A stretch of DNA of 64,000 nt from Methylobacterium platani (GTDB lineage Bacteria; Pseudomonadota; Alphaproteobacteria; Rhizobiales; Beijerinckiaceae), in NCBI RefSeq assembly GCF_001653715.1, contig NZ_LWHQ01000006.1, positions 1 to 64,000 on the forward strand, read 5' to 3'. Positions 26,372 through 37,407 of the stretch are shown here, one piece after another. The stretch's first letter is position 1. Every line of letters starts with the position of its first letter. Below the pieces are notes generated by a model. That model saw nothing but the letters and a program-made list of their open reading frames with translations, was not told the DNA's origin and did not search any database. The position numbers were made by a program, and so were the translations under genes.

Positions 26372-27577
26372 ATGATCACGAGCTTCTACATGCCGACCCG
26401 GATCGTCTCGGGGAGAGGCGCCCTCGCCACCATCGGCACGCTCGCCCGCGACCTGAAGATGACCCGGGTGCTGATCGTGTCCGATCCGGTGATCTCGGCG
26501 CAGGGGTTCCACGCCGACGCGCTCGCGGCGCTCTCCGATGCCGGGATCGCGGTCTCGCGCTTCGACGAGTGCGGGATCGACGCGCGCTGCTCGCACATCG
26601 ACGACCAGGGCGAGCGGGTGCGCCGCGATGGCATCGACGGCGTGGTGTGCATCGGCGGCGGCTCGGTGATGTGCACCGGTAAGGGCATCGCCATCGTGGC
26701 GACCAACCACAAGCCGATGGCCGAGTGCACCGGCGTCGGGCAGTTCGACCGCAAGGCGCTGCCGATGATCATGGTGCCGACTACCGCCGGCTCCGGCTCC
26801 GAGGTGTCGCAATGGACCATCGTCAAGGACGAGGTGCGCCACCTGAAGCTGCTCGGCGGCGGCCCCCTGAGCTTCCCCGACGCCGCGATCCTCGACCCCG
26901 TCACCTTGCGCTCGCTGCCGATGCACGTCGCGGCCCTGCCGGCGGTCGATGCGCTGACCCACGGCGTCGAGGCGTACCTGAGCGGCATCGCCTCGCCGCT
27001 CACCGACGCGGTGGCGCTGGCCGCCGTGCGCCTCCAGGCCGCCTCGCTGCGCGCCTCGATCAACGCCGACGACGACCGTGCCCGGGAGGACAACCTGGTG
27101 GCCTCCTGCATGGCCAACATCGCCTGCGGCAACGCCCGGCTCGGCCACGGCCACGCCCTGTCGCTGCCGCTGGAAGGCCATCTCGACCTGCCTCACCCCT
27201 ACGGCGTCGGGGTGCTGCTGCCGCACGTCGTCGCGTTCAACCTCGCGGTGCTGCCGGCCAAGGTCAAGCCGCTCGCCGAGGCGCTCGAGGTCGAGACCCC
27301 GGGCCTGTCGCGCCAGGAGACGATCGAGGCCTGCGCCGACGCGATCCGGGCGCTCTACGCCGATATCGGCTTCCCCACCCGCTTCACCGCCGCGCAGCTG
27401 CCCCGCGACCGCGTGCGCGAGATGGCGCTGCGCGCCGTGCCCGGCCTCTATGCCGGCATCGCCGCCAAGGACTTCGATCCGGCGAGCGCCCACGACCGCA
27501 CGATCATCGCGAGCCCGGCGGCGCGCAGGATGACGGTGAGGCAGGCAGAGGAGATCTTCGAGCGGTGCGTGGGATGA
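26372..27577 (+). CDS. iron-containing alcohol dehydrogenase
   Basis: A 401-residue group III alcohol dehydrogenase. The NAD-binding GGGSVMCTGKGIAI and PTTAGSGSEVSQWTIV are in place. Metal ligands are provided by Asp and His in AVDALTHGVEAYLSG, with two more His in NARLGHGHALSLPLEGHLDLPHPYG read in pieces. The start ATG is the first residue of the conserved ITSFYMPTRIVSGRG. An upstream extension of 90 codons is open but Arg/Pro-rich and is rejected. It is divergent from the binding protein, with a GntR regulator convergent downstream. The substrate is unknown. Confidence 0.92.
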   Translation: MITSFYMPTRIVSGRGALATIGTLARDLKMTRVLIVSDPVISAQGFHADALAALSDAGIAVSRFDECGIDARCSHIDDQGERVRRDGIDGVVCIGGGSVMCTGKGIAIVATNHKPMAECTGVGQFDRKALPMIMVPTTAGSGSEVSQWTIVKDEVRHLKLLGGGPLSFPDAAILDPVTLRSLPMHVAALPAVDALTHGVEAYLSGIASPLTDAVALAAVRLQAASLRASINADDDRAREDNLVASCMANIACGNARLGHGHALSLPLEGHLDLPHPYGVGVLLPHVVAFNLAVLPAKVKPLAEALEVETPGLSRQETIEACADAIRALYADIGFPTRFTAAQLPRDRVREMALRAVPGLYAGIAAKDFDPASAHDRTIIASPAARRMTVRQAEEIFERCVG

Positions 27578-27608
27578 GGCCGAAGGTCGTTTTCGACGGC
27601 CGCCGGGG

Positions 27609-28346
27609 TCACTCCGCCATCGACAGCTCGGTATCCGCCAGCGCCAGGTGGATCAGCTCGGCCATCCGCGCCCGCGCCAGGGTCCCCTCCCCCGCCGCGA
27701 TCGCCTCGTACAGGGCGCGGTGCTCGGGCAGCGGATCGCGCGGCAGCGCGCGGCGGCGCTGCTTGTAGATCGTCGTCCAGGTGACGGACGCGGCGATCGA
27801 GCTCGACAGGGCGACCAGCGGCGCGTTGCCGGTCGCCTCCAGGATCGCGTGGTGGAAGGCCTGGTCGGCGGCGCGGCCGGCCGCGACGGCGAGGCCGTGG
27901 CGGGCCATGCCGTCGAGGGCGTGGGCCATCCGGTCGAGGTGGTCGTCGCCGCGGCGCGCGGCGGCGAGCTCGGCCGCAGCCGGCTCGACGATCTGGCGCA
28001 GCTCGAACAGGTCGCGGATGAAGCCCTCGCCCGGCTCGGTCTCGAAGGCCCAGGCCAGGATGTCGGGGTCGAGGAGGTTCCAGCGGCCGCGCGGGCAGAC
28101 CCGGGTGCCGGCCTTCGGCCGGCTCTCGACCAGGCCCTTGGCGCTCAAGGTGCGGATCGCCTCGCGGTAGGCGGTGCGGGAGACGCCGAGCCCCTCGGCG
28201 GCCGCAATCTCGCCCGGCAGCACCGTGCCGGGCGGGGAACGCCCGGACAGGATCGCGATTCCGATGTCCCGCGCGACCGCGCCGGCGAGCCGGTGCGAGG
28301 CCGAGGCGAGCGGCAGCACGACGGCGTCGCGTGCACCGTCCCTCAC
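27609..28346 (-). CDS. GntR/FadR-family transcriptional regulator
   Basis: A 245-residue regulator. The winged helix-turn-helix at residues 20-80 reads VARDIGIAILSGRSPPGTVLPGE then LGVSRTAYREAIRTLSAKGLVESRPKAGTRV in outline, the GntR signature. The all-helical FCD domain follows, with the metal-site pattern DLFELRQIVEPAAAELAA and FHHAILEATGN. The subgroup resembles regulators of galactonate, gluconate or related sugar-acid genes. The start is a GTG; just upstream the DNA has three near-identical CCCTCACCG units, leaving the start uncertain by a few codons. It is convergent with the Fe-alcohol dehydrogenase. Confidence 0.87.
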   Translation of the reverse strand: MRDGARDAVVLPLASASHRLAGAVARDIGIAILSGRSPPGTVLPGEIAAAEGLGVSRTAYREAIRTLSAKGLVESRPKAGTRVCPRGRWNLLDPDILAWAFETEPGEGFIRDLFELRQIVEPAAAELAAARRGDDHLDRMAHALDGMARHGLAVAAGRAADQAFHHAILEATGNAPLVALSSSIAASVTWTTIYKQRRRALPRDPLPEHRALYEAIAAGEGTLARARMAELIHLALADTELSMAE

Positions 28347-28384
28347 CGCGTTGCCCTCACCGCGTCGCCCTCACCGTCCGGCCC

Positions 28385-28921
28385 TCACGTCACCGTCCGC
28401 TTCTCCACGTCGAGGACGGGGCCGTTCGGCGTCATCCGTTCGCGGGCGACGAGCCGGTCGCCGGGCAGGAAGACGCCGAGCGGCACGTCCCGGTCGGGCA
28501 GCACCACGGTGGCGTTGTAGTTGACGAAGACCAGCACGTGCCGGCGCTGCGGGATCGACGCCACGGCCCAGCGCTTGAGCTGGCCGTAATACGGCTCCCG
28601 GCGCCAGACGCTCGGCTGGCTCGGATCGACCTGGACGTGCAGGAAGCGCGTCACGGGATCGAGGCTCAGCACCATCTTGGCCTTGTCGGGCTTCCATTCC
28701 GGGCCGAGCCAGGATTCCGTCATCCACAGGCAGTGGAAGGCGCGGCAATGGCCGGGCCGGGTCTCGTGGATGCCGCAGCCGCGGCCGGGCTTGGCGTGGC
28801 GGCACCACTCGCCGGCGACGCTCTCGACGGCGGGCACGTCGTAGACCTTGCAGCACAGGGTGCAGGCGCCGCAGGCGCGGCCGGGCGCAGGCGTCGAGAC
28901 GAGTTCGGCGGGGTCGAGCAT
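28385..28921 (-). CDS. YkgJ-family cysteine-cluster protein
   Basis: A 178-residue protein with the YkgJ cysteine cluster in its first 70 residues: CGACTLCC, then WCRHAKPGRGCGIHETRPGHCRAFHC in outline. This is the CxxCxxCC...C...C pattern expected for a metal, probably Zn or Fe-S, site. The C-terminal half is a beta-rich segment with no named domain. It lies 38 bp upstream of the GntR gene on the same strand and may share its transcript. The function of the family is not established. Confidence 0.85.
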   Translation of the reverse strand: MLDPAELVSTPAPGRACGACTLCCKVYDVPAVESVAGEWCRHAKPGRGCGIHETRPGHCRAFHCLWMTESWLGPEWKPDKAKMVLSLDPVTRFLHVQVDPSQPSVWRREPYYGQLKRWAVASIPQRRHVLVFVNYNATVVLPDRDVPLGVFLPGDRLVARERMTPNGPVLDVEKRTVT

Positions 28922-29074
28922 GCGCGTCGGTCTGACCAGGATTGTGCGGGCGGCCCGCGTGAGCGGCCCGGGTTGTGCGTCGGGATCGCGCCGCTAGTGT
29001 GACGGCGCAAGCGAATTCTGCTCGGCCAGTCGGGAGCCGCCCTGGGGCTCCCCGTGAAGAAAGCGACAGAGACG

Positions 29075-30457
29075 ATGCTCTCGAACCTCGCCACCCGCGA
29101 CGTCGAAACCCTGATCCACCCCTACACCAACCTGGCGGCCTTCCGGCAGACCGGGCCGCTGGTGCTGGAGCGCGGCCACGGCGTCTGGGTCTACGACACC
29201 GACGGACGGCCCTACCTCGAGGGCATGGCGGGCCTGTGGTGCACCGCGCTCGGCTATTCCAACGAGGAGCTGGTCGAGGCCGCCCGCGAGCAGATGGCGC
29301 GGCTGCCCTTCACCCACCTGTTCTCCGGCCGCAGCCACGACCCGGCGATCGAGCTCGCGGAGACCCTGAAGGAGCTGGCGCCGATCCCGGTCTCGAAGGT
29401 GTTCTTCACCTCCTCGGGCTCGGAGGCCAACGACACCCAGGTCAAGCTGACGTGGTACCTCAACAACGCGCTCGGCCGGCCGCAGAAGAAGAAGATCATC
29501 GGCCGGCACAAGGGCTACCACGGCGTCACCGTGGCCTCGGCCTCGCTCACCGGGCTCACCGCCAACCACGCCGACTGGGACCTGCCGCTGCCGGGCTTCC
29601 TGCACGCCGCCTGCCCGCACCACTACCGCGGCGCGCATCCCGGCGAGAGCGAGGAGGCCTACTCGGCGCGCCTCGCGGCGGAGCTGGAGGAGATGATCCT
29701 GCGCGAGGGGCCTGAGACCGTCGCGGCCTTCATCGCCGAGCCGGTGATGGGTGCCGGCGGCGCCATCGTGCCGCCGAAGGGCTACTTCGCGGCGATCGAG
29801 CCGGTGCTCGCCCGCTACGACGTGCGGCTGATCGCCGACGAGGTGATCTGCGGCTTCGGGCGGCTCGGCACCTGGTTCGGCTCCGAGACGGTCGGGATGA
29901 AGCCCCACAGCCTGTCCTTCGCCAAGGCGCTGACCTCGGCCTACATGCCGCTCGGCGGCGTCACGGTCGACGAGACCCTGTACCAGGCGATGCAGGACCA
30001 GAGCCGCAAGATCGGCACGTTTGGCCACGGCACCACCTATTCGGGCCACCCGGTGGCGAGCGCGGTGGCGCTGAAGACCATCGAGATCTACCGGCGCGAC
30101 AAGATCATCGAGGGCGCGGCCGAGAAGGCGCCGCACTTCCAGCGCCGCCTGTCGGCGCTCGAGGAGCACCCGCTCGTCGGCGAGGCCAAGGGGCTCGGCC
30201 TGATCGGCGGCCTCGAGATCGTCGCCGACAAGGCGACGAAGCGCCAGTACGACCCGAAGGCGGGCGTCGCCGCCCGCTGCGTCGCCTTCGCCCAGGAGGA
30301 GGGCCTGATCGTCCGCTTCCTCACCGGCGACCGCGTCGCCGTCTGCCCGCCGTTGGTGATCCGCCCGGACGAGATCGACACCCTGTTCGACCGGCTCGGC
30401 ACCGCCCTCGACCGCACCCAGGCCTGGATCCGCGAGCAGGGCCTGACAGCCGCGTAA
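29075..30457 (+). CDS. class III pyridoxal-phosphate aminotransferase (omega-amino acid:pyruvate type)
   Basis: About 460 residues. The N-terminal LIHPYTNLAAF and GVWVYDTDGRPYLEGMAGLWCTALGYSNEEL read as in omega-transaminases. The PLP region has SSGSEANDTQVKL, the Asp in IADEVICGFGRLG, and the Schiff-base Lys in SFAKALTSAYMPLGG, with FGHGTTYSGHPVASAVAL after it. The likely reaction is amino-group transfer from an omega-amine or beta-alanine to pyruvate. I prefer the ATG at 29075; a GTG at 29054 would add seven residues. A strong hairpin follows the stop. It is divergent from the YkgJ gene. Confidence 0.92.
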   Translation: MLSNLATRDVETLIHPYTNLAAFRQTGPLVLERGHGVWVYDTDGRPYLEGMAGLWCTALGYSNEELVEAAREQMARLPFTHLFSGRSHDPAIELAETLKELAPIPVSKVFFTSSGSEANDTQVKLTWYLNNALGRPQKKKIIGRHKGYHGVTVASASLTGLTANHADWDLPLPGFLHAACPHHYRGAHPGESEEAYSARLAAELEEMILREGPETVAAFIAEPVMGAGGAIVPPKGYFAAIEPVLARYDVRLIADEVICGFGRLGTWFGSETVGMKPHSLSFAKALTSAYMPLGGVTVDETLYQAMQDQSRKIGTFGHGTTYSGHPVASAVALKTIEIYRRDKIIEGAAEKAPHFQRRLSALEEHPLVGEAKGLGLIGGLEIVADKATKRQYDPKAGVAARCVAFAQEEGLIVRFLTGDRVAVCPPLVIRPDEIDTLFDRLGTALDRTQAWIREQGLTAA

Positions 30458-30472
30458 AAAACGCTCAGGCAC

Positions 30473-30500
30473 GACGAGGCCGCCGCCCGGCGGCCTCGTC
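30473..30500 (+). terminator. hairpin after the aminotransferase
   Basis: Perfect 12-base arms GACGAGGCCGCC and GGCGGCCTCGTC enclose a GCCC loop, starting 15 bp after the aminotransferase stop. No T-run follows on the plus strand, but an A-run at 30455-30461 would give T residues on the minus strand. Confidence 0.6.
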
Positions 30501-30866
30501 CGTACAGTCCAGGCAAGCCGCGGCCGAGTATCCGGCCGGCCGGACGTGCCGCGCCGCAAGGTCCCCGCCCGCCGATCGCGCCGTCGCCGCAGGGTCTCCC
30601 CCCAGGCCGGGGCGGAGCGAGGTCCCTGCCCTTACCGTTAGGAGCCGACAGGCCCGCCGCGCCCGCCGGTTTCCGCAGACCTTGCTCAATCCCTTGTATT
30701 TGAACAGTTATTTTTGAAGTAGCGTCACCGCCGCGGCGTGCGGCGAGTCCCCCCTATTTCATTTCGGACCGCCGGGCCGCTGACATGAAAGCACCGGTTT
30801 TATAGGATTATTAAACCTGAAGACTCCAAATTTGAGCAGTTATCGATCAAAGGGAGAGCCGGCGAC
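30501..30866 (+). promoter_or_regulatory. chemoreceptor upstream region with 14-bp direct repeats
   Basis: ATTTGAACAGTTAT at 30698-30711 and ATTTGAGCAGTTAT at 30830-30843 are 13/14 identical direct repeats 132 bp apart. The second lies just upstream of the GGGAG ribosome-binding site of the chemoreceptor gene. The interval 30690-30850 is much more AT-rich than its surroundings. They are candidate binding sites for a regulator; no named family is recognised. No gene is seen. Confidence 0.45.
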
Positions 30867-32327
30867 ATGTTTTGGAAGAGGCGGGAAAACGTGTCCGATG
30901 CGACATTGGCCGCCCTCAACAGGTCTCTCGCCATCATCGAATTCAACCTCGACGGCACGGTGATCCAGGCCAACGACAACTTCCTCAGGCTGCTCGACTA
31001 CCGTCCCGAGGAGATCGTCGGCAAGCATCACCGGATGTTCCTCGGCGAGGAGACGGCGGCCTCGCCCGACTACGCGGTGTTCTGGGACAAGCTGCGCGCG
31101 GGCGAGTTCTTCGCCGACGAATTCCTGCGCTTCGGCAAGGGCGGCCGGCGCGTCTGGCTCGAGGCGACCTACAACCCGGTCCTCGACGCCACCGGCAGGC
31201 CGGTCAAGGTGGTGAAGCTCGCCGCCGACATCACGAAGAAGAAGAACGAGATCAGCCGTCTCCTGACGATGATCGAGGGGATGCCGGTCGCGGTGATGAC
31301 CGCCAACCCCCACGACGAGTTCCGCATCGACTACATGAACGGCGCGTCGCGCCGGACCCTCGGCCCGCTGGCGCAGTACCTCCCGGTCACGGCGGACCTG
31401 ATGGTCGGTACCTCGATCGACGTGTTCCACAAGAACCCGTCGCATCAGCGCCGGATGCTGGCCGATGCGAGCCGCCTGCCGCACCGGACCAAGATCAGGC
31501 TCGGGCCGGAGGTGCTCGACCTGCAGGTCTCGGCGATCATGGGGCCGGACGGCGCCTATCTCGGGCCGATGCTGACCTGGGCGGTGGTCACCGCGCAGAC
31601 GACCATGGCCTCCGACGTCTCGCAGGTGGTCGGCGCCATGAGCCAGGCCGTCGAGGAGATGCAGCGTTCCGCCAACGGCCTCGGCCGCTCGGCCGACGAG
31701 GCGCGCGAGCGCGCCGCGACGGTGGCGGCGGGCTCGGAGGAGATGACGGCCTCGATCCAGGAGATCTCGAGCCAGGTCGGCCGCGTCTCCGAGCGCGCCC
31801 AGCAGATCGCCGCCCAGGCCGAGGCGACCGACGCCACCGTGCGCACCCTCTCCGACAAGGCCCGCGAGGTCGATTCGGTCGTCGGCATGATCTCGACCAT
31901 CGCCGACCAGACCAACCTGCTCGCGCTCAACGCCACCATCGAGGCGGCTCGCGCCGGCGCTGCCGGCCGCGGCTTCGCGGTCGTCGCCGCCGAGGTCAAG
32001 GAGCTGGCGGGCCAGACGGCGCGCGCCACCGGCGAGATCACCCAGCGCATCGGCGACATCCAGGGCGCGACCGGCGAGGCGGTGGCGGCGATCGCCACGA
32101 TCAGCAGCGCGGTGGCCGAACTGTCGCGGCTGACGCTCGCCATCGCCAGCGCCGTCGAGCAACAGGCCGCCTCGACGCAGGAGGTGTCGTCGAACATCCT
32201 GGCGGTGTCGGACGCCGCCAACGCCACCGGCCGGATCGCCGAGAGCGTCCGGGCGGTGTCGGAGAGCCTCGCCGGGCATTCGAGCGGGCTGACCGGGAGC
32301 GTGGAGACGTTCCTGAAGGCGGGGTAG
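30867..32327 (+). CDS. soluble methyl-accepting chemotaxis protein with PAS sensor
   Basis: A 486-residue chemoreceptor without membrane spans, so cytoplasmic. Residues about 15-120 are a PAS domain ([37 protein letters not shown] in outline). A second, more degenerate PAS-like domain spans about 130-240 ([21 protein letters not shown]). The MCP signalling domain fills the rest, with the hairpin tip [37 protein letters not shown] read in pieces. PAS input suggests sensing of redox, oxygen or an internal metabolite. It stands alone with its own AT-rich upstream region. A GGGAG Shine-Dalgarno precedes the ATG. Confidence 0.92.
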   Translation: MFWKRRENVSDATLAALNRSLAIIEFNLDGTVIQANDNFLRLLDYRPEEIVGKHHRMFLGEETAASPDYAVFWDKLRAGEFFADEFLRFGKGGRRVWLEATYNPVLDATGRPVKVVKLAADITKKKNEISRLLTMIEGMPVAVMTANPHDEFRIDYMNGASRRTLGPLAQYLPVTADLMVGTSIDVFHKNPSHQRRMLADASRLPHRTKIRLGPEVLDLQVSAIMGPDGAYLGPMLTWAVVTAQTTMASDVSQVVGAMSQAVEEMQRSANGLGRSADEARERAATVAAGSEEMTASIQEISSQVGRVSERAQQIAAQAEATDATVRTLSDKAREVDSVVGMISTIADQTNLLALNATIEAARAGAAGRGFAVVAAEVKELAGQTARATGEITQRIGDIQGATGEAVAAIATISSAVAELSRLTLAIASAVEQQAASTQEVSSNILAVSDAANATGRIAESVRAVSESLAGHSSGLTGSVETFLKAG

Positions 32328-32365
32328 CGGTCAGGCTTTGCGGAGAGCGAGAAAAGCGCAGGTTC

Positions 32366-32634
32366 TCCCCTCTCCCCGCGGGCGCAGGGCTGTCCGGGGA
32401 AAGTTGTGGCGCACCTCCCCTCTCCCGTGTGGGAGAGGGGCCGGGGGTGAGGGTGGCGCGCTTCCGTATGAAGCGCTGAATCGTCGTGCTGGCAGCGGAA
32501 CGGTTCGGCCTTCTTGCGGCACCGTCTCCACCCTCACCCCTACCCCTCTCCCACACAGGAGAGGGGATCCCGCGCTTGATTCTGACGAAGATTTTCTCTG
32601 GACAGTCCTGCTCTCCCCGCGGGAGGGGAGAGGA
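32366..32634. repeat. long imperfect inverted repeat (MITE-like intergenic element)
   Basis: Two arms of about 40 bases, 32416-32456 and 32528-32567, are reverse complements with only about three mismatches and one indel (core TGTGGGAGAGGGG). Outside them CCTCTCCCCGCGGG at about 32371 is partly mirrored by a CTCTCCCCGCGGG-containing block near 32610. GCAGG-CTGTCC on the left is mirrored by GGACAG-CCTGC on the right. Together they could fold into a stem-loop of roughly 260 bases. The element fills most of the gap between the chemoreceptor and pccB. No transposase is present. Confidence 0.65.
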
Positions 32635-32678
32635 GGATACCCGCGCCCACGACACGAACGAGTGCGCTGTCCCGCCCC

Positions 32679-34211
<1,533 letters not shown>

Positions 34212-34336
34212 GCTGTCGCCCGTCCCTGAAGAAATGTCGCCCGCCCGCCGAGAGGCTTAGCCGTGCCTGCGGCTTAGCACGCACCGGGGCGCGGCGAAAA
34301 CTCGGTCTTTTCGGGCGGGGCGGGGCGGGGAAACGC

Positions 34337-34377
34337 GAAGGGCCGCGCCCTCCCCGGCCGGGACGGCGCGGCCCTTC
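34337..34377 (-). terminator. terminator hairpin after rfbA
   Basis: Thirteen-base arms GAAGGGCCGCGCC (34337-34349) and GGCGCGGCCCTTC (34365-34377) enclose a 15-base loop, 55 bp beyond the rfbA stop. On the minus strand GCGTTTCCCC follows, a weak T-run. It separates the rhamnose operon from pccB. Confidence 0.65.
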
Positions 34378-34431
34378 GGCCGGTCGACGGACGAGCCCGG
34401 CCCGGAACCCGGGCCGCGCCCTAAGGCGGGA

Positions 34432-35328
34432 TCACTCCCCGAGCAGGGCTTGGCCCGGCTCCTGCTCGCGGGCGAGGCGCAGCAGGCTCTGGCCGTAATT
34501 GGTCTTGGCGAAGAGCTGGCCGCGGGCCACCACCTGCTCGCGGGTGATGAAGCCTTGCGTGTAGGCGATCTCCTCCAGGCAGGCGACCTGCATGCCCTGG
34601 CGGTGCTGGATCACGCGCACGAACTCGCCGGCCTCGAGCAGGTTGTCGTGGGTGCCCGTATCGAGCCAGGCATAGCCGCGCGACATGCACTCGACGTGGA
34701 GCTGGCCGCGGTCGAGATAGGCCTGGTTGACGTCGGTGATCTCGAGCTCGCCGCGGGGCGACGGCTTCACCGCCGCCGCGATGTCGAGCACCTGGTTGTC
34801 GTAGAAGTACAGGCCGGTCACCGCCCAGGGCGATTCCGGGTTCTTGGGCTTCTCGACGAGCTTGGTGGCGCGGCCGTCCTTGTCGAGGGTGACGACGCCG
34901 TAGGCCTCCGGATGGTCGACGTGGTAGGCGAAGACCGAGGCCCCCGTCTTCCGCTCGCGCGCCTTGGCCAGGAGCTGGCGCATGCCGGCGCCGAAGAACA
35001 GGTTGTCGCCGAGCACCAGCGCGACCGAATCGTCGCCGACGAACTCGCGGCCGATGATGAAGGCCTGGGCCAGGCCCTCGGGCTTGGGCTGCAGCGCGTA
35101 CGAGATGTTGATGCCGAACTGCTCGCCGGTGCCGAACAGGCGCTTGTAGTTGTCGATATGCTCCGGCGACGAGATCAGCAGGATGTCGCGGATGCCGGCC
35201 AGCATCAGCACCGAGACCGGGTAGTAGATCATCGGCTTGTCGTAGACCGGCAGCAGCTGCTTGTTGATCGCCAGCGTCGCCGGGTGCAGCCGCGTGCCGG
35301 ATCCGCCGGCGAGCACGATGCCCTTCAT
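34432..35328 (-). CDS. rfbA: glucose-1-phosphate thymidylyltransferase
   Basis: A 298-residue nucleotidyltransferase making dTDP-glucose from glucose 1-phosphate and dTTP, the first step of dTDP-L-rhamnose synthesis. The N-terminal [35 protein letters not shown] (in pieces) is diagnostic. [15 protein letters not shown] carries the metal Asp and [20 protein letters not shown] is present. Length equals RmlA/RfbA. AAGGAG sits in front of the ATG. It is the last gene of rfbCBDA, 14 bp after rfbD. Confidence 0.95.
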   Translation of the reverse strand: MKGIVLAGGSGTRLHPATLAINKQLLPVYDKPMIYYPVSVLMLAGIRDILLISSPEHIDNYKRLFGTGEQFGINISYALQPKPEGLAQAFIIGREFVGDDSVALVLGDNLFFGAGMRQLLAKARERKTGASVFAYHVDHPEAYGVVTLDKDGRATKLVEKPKNPESPWAVTGLYFYDNQVLDIAAAVKPSPRGELEITDVNQAYLDRGQLHVECMSRGYAWLDTGTHDNLLEAGEFVRVIQHRQGMQVACLEEIAYTQGFITREQVVARGQLFAKTNYGQSLLRLAREQEPGQALLGE

Positions 35329-35342
35329 GATAGTTTACTCCT

Positions 35343-36242
35343 TCAGGCGTGTTTCGCCGCGGGACCGATGAGCTGGTCCAGGATGTCGTCGAGGGCCGCC
35401 TGCCACGGGCGGGGCGTGAGTCCGAAGGCGGCGGTGAGCGTCCCGGTCGAGAGCTCGGAATTGGCCGGCCGGGTCACCGGGGTCTTGAAGGCCGAGCTCG
35501 GGATCGGCGCGACCGGCACGGAGCGGGCGCCGCGCGCCGCCGCCCCCGCCATGATGGCGACGGCGAAGTCGTACCAGGTCGTCGCGCCGGCATTGACGCA
35601 GTGATAGGTGCCGGCGGGCGCGGCCGGATCCTCGGCGAAGCGCAGCGCGATCGCCACCAGGACCTCGGCGAGGTCGCCGGCCGAGGTCGGGCAGCCGCGC
35701 TGGTCGGCGACCACCGTCAGCGTGTCGCGCTCGGCGGCGAGCCGCAGCATCGTCTTGACGAAGTTCGCCCGGTGCGGGCTCACCACCCAGGCGGTGCGCA
35801 CCACGGCGTGGCGCGGGTTGCCGGTGCGCACCGCCATCTCCCCGGCGGCCTTGCTGGCGCCGTAGACGCTCACCGGATGCACCGGCGCGTCGGTGGCGTA
35901 GGCCCCCGTCCCGGTCCCGTCGAAGACGTAGTCGGTCGAGACGTGGATCAGCGGGATGCCGGCCTTGGCGGTCTCCGCCGCCAGGTAGGCGGCGCTGAGC
36001 GCGTTGAGCCGCCAGGCCGCCGCGACGTCGCTCTCGGCCTTGTCGACCGCCGTGTAGGCGGCGGTGTTGATCACCGCCGACCAGGGCCGTTCGGCGACCG
36101 CGCGGGCGACCGCGGCCTCGTCGGTGATGTCCAGCGCCGCCCGGGTCGGAGCGTGGATGACCACCCCCTCGCCCCAGGATTGCCGCTGCAATTCGGTGCC
36201 GACCTGGCCGCCGCCGCCGAGGACGAGGATGTCCCGCGCCAT
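35343..36242 (-). CDS. rfbD: dTDP-4-dehydrorhamnose reductase
   Basis: A 299-residue extended SDR. The nucleotide motif GGGGQVGTELQ is near residue 9, followed by VSTDYVFDGTGTGAY and the catalytic YGASKAAGE. It reduces the 4-keto group to give dTDP-L-rhamnose with NAD(P)H. A GGAGTAA stretch before the ATG is both Shine-Dalgarno and the rfbB stop codon, so translation is coupled (4 bp between genes). Confidence 0.94.
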   Translation of the reverse strand: MARDILVLGGGGQVGTELQRQSWGEGVVIHAPTRAALDITDEAAVARAVAERPWSAVINTAAYTAVDKAESDVAAAWRLNALSAAYLAAETAKAGIPLIHVSTDYVFDGTGTGAYATDAPVHPVSVYGASKAAGEMAVRTGNPRHAVVRTAWVVSPHRANFVKTMLRLAAERDTLTVVADQRGCPTSAGDLAEVLVAIALRFAEDPAAPAGTYHCVNAGATTWYDFAVAIMAGAAARGARSVPVAPIPSSAFKTPVTRPANSELSTGTLTAAFGLTPRPWQAALDDILDQLIGPAAKHA

Positions 36243-36246
36243 AGTC

Positions 36247-37299
36247 TTACTCCGCGCTCAGGCCGAGGCGCTCGCCGGAATAGCGGCCCTCGCGGATCGG
36301 GCGCCACCACGACTCGTTGTCGAGGTACCAGCGCACGGTGTCCTCGAGCGCCTGCTCGAAGGTGCGGCTGGGCGTGTAGCCGACCTCGGCTTCGGCCTTG
36401 CTCGGGTCGATGGCGTAGCGCCGGTCGTGGCCCGGACGGTCGGTGACGAACTGGATCAGGCGCTCGTGCGGGCCGGCCTCGGGACGGAGGCGGTCGAAGA
36501 TCGCGCAGAGCGTCTTGACCACCTCAAGGTTGTTGCGCACCGAGCGGCCGCCGAGCAGGTAGGTCTCGCCGATGCGGCCCTTCTCCAGCACCGCCACGAG
36601 GCCGCGGGCATGGTCCTCGACGTGGATCCAGTCGCGCTCGTTCTGGCCGTCGCCGTAGACGGGCAAGTTCTTGCCCTCGAGGGCGTTGAGGATCATCAGC
36701 GGGATCAGCTTCTCGGGGAAGTGCCGCGGCCCGTAATTGTTCGAGCAGTTGGTCACCAGCACCGGCAGGCCGTAGGTCTCGTGCCAGGCCCGGGCCAGGT
36801 GATCGGAGGCCGCCTTCGAGGCCGAGTAGGGCGAGCGCGGGTCGTAGCGGCTGTCCTCGGTGAAGAAGCCACCCGGGGGCAGCGAGCCGTAGACCTCGTC
36901 GGTCGAGACGTGGAGGAAGCGGAAGGCGTCGCGCTCCGCGCCCGACAGCCCGTTGTAGTAGGCCCGCGCGGCTTCCAGCATCACCTGGGTGCCGACCACG
37001 TTGGTGCGGATGAAGGCGCCCGGCCCGGTGATCGAGCGGTCGACGTGGCTCTCGGCGGCGAGATGCATCACCGCCTGCGGGCGGAACTCGGCGAAGAGGG
37101 CCGAGACCTTCTCGTGGTCGCAGATGTCGGCTTCGGCGAAGCGATGCCGGTTGTTGCCCTTGAGCGGCATCAGCGAGATCGGGTTCGCCGCGTAGGTGAG
37201 CGCGTCGAGGGTCAGGACCTCGTGGCCGAGGTCTTGGACGAGGTGAAGGACCAGGGCCGAGCCGATGAAGCCGCAGCCGCCCGTGACGAGGATGCGCAT
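36247..37299 (-). CDS. rfbB: dTDP-glucose 4,6-dehydratase
   Basis: A 350-residue extended [15 protein letters not shown] near residue 7 binds [18 protein letters not shown] and STDEVYGSL carry the catalytic Asp-Glu region, and [11 protein letters not shown] is the Tyr-x3-Lys motif. It converts dTDP-glucose to the 4-keto-6-deoxy intermediate. The ATG at 37299 is used because the family begins [12 protein letters not shown] six codons earlier is in frame but unlikely. It is second in the operon, 108 bp after rfbC. Confidence 0.95.
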   Translation of the reverse strand: MRILVTGGCGFIGSALVLHLVQDLGHEVLTLDALTYAANPISLMPLKGNNRHRFAEADICDHEKVSALFAEFRPQAVMHLAAESHVDRSITGPGAFIRTNVVGTQVMLEAARAYYNGLSGAERDAFRFLHVSTDEVYGSLPPGGFFTEDSRYDPRSPYSASKAASDHLARAWHETYGLPVLVTNCSNNYGPRHFPEKLIPLMILNALEGKNLPVYGDGQNERDWIHVEDHARGLVAVLEKGRIGETYLLGGRSVRNNLEVVKTLCAIFDRLRPEAGPHERLIQFVTDRPGHDRRYAIDPSKAEAEVGYTPSRTFEQALEDTVRWYLDNESWWRPIREGRYSGERLGLSAE

Positions 37300-37407
37300 G
37301 GGGTCGATGATCTCCAAAAGGTGGCGCCCATCGGCGCGAGGCGAATCAGCTCGCCTTCTGATTGTATATTCGGACGCCGACCCCGCGGGAGGTCGGCAGT
37401 GCGGGAC

